Positions 62,698 through 64,000 of a stretch of DNA of 64,000 bases are shown here, piece by piece. This DNA comes from G965200765 sp965203865 (lineage in GTDB: Bacteria; Pseudomonadota; Gammaproteobacteria; Arenicellales; JAJDZL01). The stretch's first letter is position 1. Each line of letters opens with the position of its first letter. The notes beneath the pieces were generated by a model. The model saw nothing but the letters and a program-made list of their open reading frames with translations, had not been told where the DNA came from and made no database searches. The stretch is from assembly GCA_965203865.1 (NCBI GenBank), contig OZ241916.1, positions 496,001 through 560,000 of the forward strand, given 5' to 3'. The position numbers and the translations under genes are program-made.

Positions 62698-62820
62698 CCA
62701 GATCCCCGCTTGAGAGTGTAATATCCGTATTCTGACAGTGAAGACAAGGGCATGTAGCCGTCAGCATTGAATTCTTCCGAGTTGTCCGGTGCAATTCGGT
62801 GCTGGTACTGTGCGGGCCGG
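62698..62820. repeat. Direct repeat copy B (123 bases)
   Basis: Starts ccagatccccgcttgagagt and ends near ggtactgtgcgggccgg. Homologous over its length to copy A at 55082-55204 in the same orientation, about 7.6 kb apart. It begins immediately after the second glycosylase-like gene. Confidence 0.85.
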
Positions 62821-62868
62821 CGAAGTTATCAATGCTAACGAAAAAATTCCTCTATTTTGTTTAATCAA

Positions 62869-63039
62869 TTAGAACTTTTTACTCTTTCCCAATAATTTCA
62901 AATATTCGCGCTCGCTTGGACGGTTCAATATTTCTTCAGGTACAACATGGTCTTTGTACCGGTACATGTCCAGTTTTTCTTTGTTTTCACTGCTTTTACT
63001 ATCGTCTTTTGACTTGCCATCTGCTTCTTTTTTCATCAT
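62869..63039 (-). CDS. Small lysine-rich hypothetical protein
   Basis: Fifty-six codons from ATG 63039 (a further ATG at 63043 is in another frame). It begins MMKKEADGKSKDDSKSSENK and ends LKLLGKSKKF, highly charged and hydrophilic. No domain and no clear ribosome site. It may be chance. Confidence 0.3.
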   Translation of the reverse strand: MMKKEADGKSKDDSKSSENKEKLDMYRYKDHVVPEEILNRPSEREYLKLLGKSKKF

Positions 63040-63629
63040 CCATACCGCCGAGAACGATTAATGAAATAACCAATAGGTTGGTTTACACCTATAGACAAGC
63101 ATCTTTCATCATATCCAGCTTTGCTGGTTTTAAACAGAATTCGAATGAATCTGAGTTCCGAATTCTAGTCCAGCAGTAAATTCGCTAGATAAAATGATGC
63201 CTATACCCGTCTCTTATCATTGTACACCATGCAGAAGTGAATGCTCGTACCTGTCCCCGCTTAAGATGCCGAAAAATTGATAAGGTAAGGGGCACTTCCC
63301 TTGAGATTTTCGGCACTTTATGGCTGGGTGGTACTAAAAGTAAGGGATGCAGAATCTGAAAATAGAAAAGTAGAATCGAACCCTATTTAAGACAATTCTA
63401 CCATGCTGATGTTTTTTTGTTGAACTTGCCAGACGACCACGCACACTTGGATGTTCAAATTGACCATGCGGTCGAATTGACTGCCTGTGCAGAGTCGCAG
63501 GACGCAAATTCAGAATCTTAACCTACGGCAGTTTCTTTCTTGATTCAGTTAACTGGTTGTGGTCAATTTCGACTAGAACCCACCTTCCCGAGTTATTGTT
63601 CAGGCACCCCAAGATTTTGGCAGACAGCT
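63040..63629. other. Gene-poor interval with an inverted repeat
   Basis: About 590 bases without a gene. An inverted repeat (tgccgaaaa at 63267-63275 and ttttcggca at 63307-63315, 31 bases apart) lies just after tccccgctta, a string also found at the start of repeats A and B. This may be a mobile-element end. Confidence 0.4.
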
Positions 63630-64000
63630 CTACGTCCGAAATTTTTTATCAAGCTCCATTCTGGTTAATTCTGCTCTTTGAACACCACTGTCAATCAAAA
63701 AATCCATTAATTTCAAAATTTTTCTTTGGTGTTTTCCTTTAAAATTCGTTTCTTTACAGTCATAAATCAGCTTTATAACTTGTACAGTTTCAAATCCATG
63801 AGTATTCCAAAATTTCTGATCATGCTTTTTCCTAGTAAATATGTATTCCAACCATTGAAGACCTGGTTCTGGAAACATTTCAAGTCCTCCTTTTTGAAAA
63901 AATCTTAAAACCAACCCGTAAAGTTCGTGGTTTGTACCAAATTTTTTTACGGCTTTTTCAATAATGTCAGTAAATTGTTGAATATGCGGCCAACTTTCAT
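63630..64000 (-). CDS. C-terminal part of an unknown protein, cut by the window edge
   Basis: The frame is open from base 64000 to the stop at 63630, about 123 residues. ELYGLVLRFFQKGGLEMFPEPGLQWLEYIF and NTHGFETVQVIKLIYDC are helical, protein-like segments. The N-terminus is outside the window. Not recognised; possibly a large defence-type protein. Confidence 0.6.
   Translation of the reverse strand, partial: ESWPHIQQFTDIIEKAVKKFGTNHELYGLVLRFFQKGGLEMFPEPGLQWLEYIFTRKKHDQKFWNTHGFETVQVIKLIYDCKETNFKGKHQRKILKLMDFLIDSGVQRAELTRMELDKKFRT

Noticed and set aside
36405..64000. Prophage
   Set aside because: No capsid, portal, terminase, tail, lysis or integrase gene is visible.

Overview
The window reads as one stretch of a proteobacterial chromosome, most likely gammaproteobacterial. 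The evidence is a set of housekeeping blocks: fabA-fabB, guaB-guaA, the SRP RNA followed by dnaX-ybaB-recR, clpB, ispB, nudC, folD, fhs and a Cox15-type heme A synthase. Base composition looks moderate to AT-leaning, TTG and GTG starts are common, and intergenic gaps in the left half are short. I cannot name a species from the sequence alone.

Left part (1 to about 36.1 kb) is mostly core metabolism. It begins inside a nadC gene on the minus strand, then an acyl-CoA-ligase-like enzyme, ClpB, a one-carbon/glutathione group (fhs, a gamma-glutamyltransferase-family enzyme, folD), a LOG/MoCo-carrier-like protein, NudC, a LUD-domain protein, fabA-fabB, heme A synthase, a MORN-repeat protein, an apparently solitary DNA methyltransferase, guaB-guaA, a GNAT enzyme and tadA. 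At 21.8 kb a tRNA-Ser(CGA) is followed by a restriction-like pair, a GHKL ATPase with a nuclease-like C-terminus and a C5-cytosine methyltransferase. After a CobS-like protein with altered motifs come tRNA-Ser(GGA), tRNA-Pro(CGG), ispB, recR, ybaB, dnaX and the SRP RNA gene. A catabolic-looking set follows: DapA/NanA-type aldolase, PhyH dioxygenase, M20 deacylase, enoyl-CoA hydratase-like protein and a LivJ-like binding protein closed by a strong terminator at 36.06 kb.

Right part (36.4 to 64 kb) is an accessory region dense in defence-type genes and in decayed genes. In order it holds: a PHP-ATPase (Ppl/TrlF type) translationally coupled to an AlbA_2/HATPase protein; a transposase scrap; a DUF262 protein; a minus-strand series of a bacterial HORMA protein, a broken TRIP13-like AAA ATPase, an unknown conserved protein and a HEPN/HI0074-like protein; a plus-strand dual-OB protein with two tandem DUF488 proteins; a Fic-like remnant; a GrlR-like protein; a TPR protein with a uracil-DNA-glycosylase-like protein; a CBASS-type CD-NTase that appears fused to an E2-like domain and a SEC-C-like motif, preceded by only the last part of a SAVED effector; a frameshifted rmuC; a second DUF262 gene followed by an ATPase cut after 18 codons; a periplasmic binding protein; a KTSC protein; an HTH protein; a shattered C5 methyltransferase; a DUF6884/YaaA-like protein; and a second copy of the glycosylase-like gene. 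Two 123-bp direct repeats about 7.6 kb apart (55.08 and 62.70 kb) bracket the last part.

The picture is a defence island in turnover: several modules are intact, several have lost the effector or remodeler. The most interesting candidates are the HORMA operon, the CD-NTase/E2-like fusion and the dual-OB/DUF488 trio. All family calls come from reading the sequence by eye; no database search was possible.
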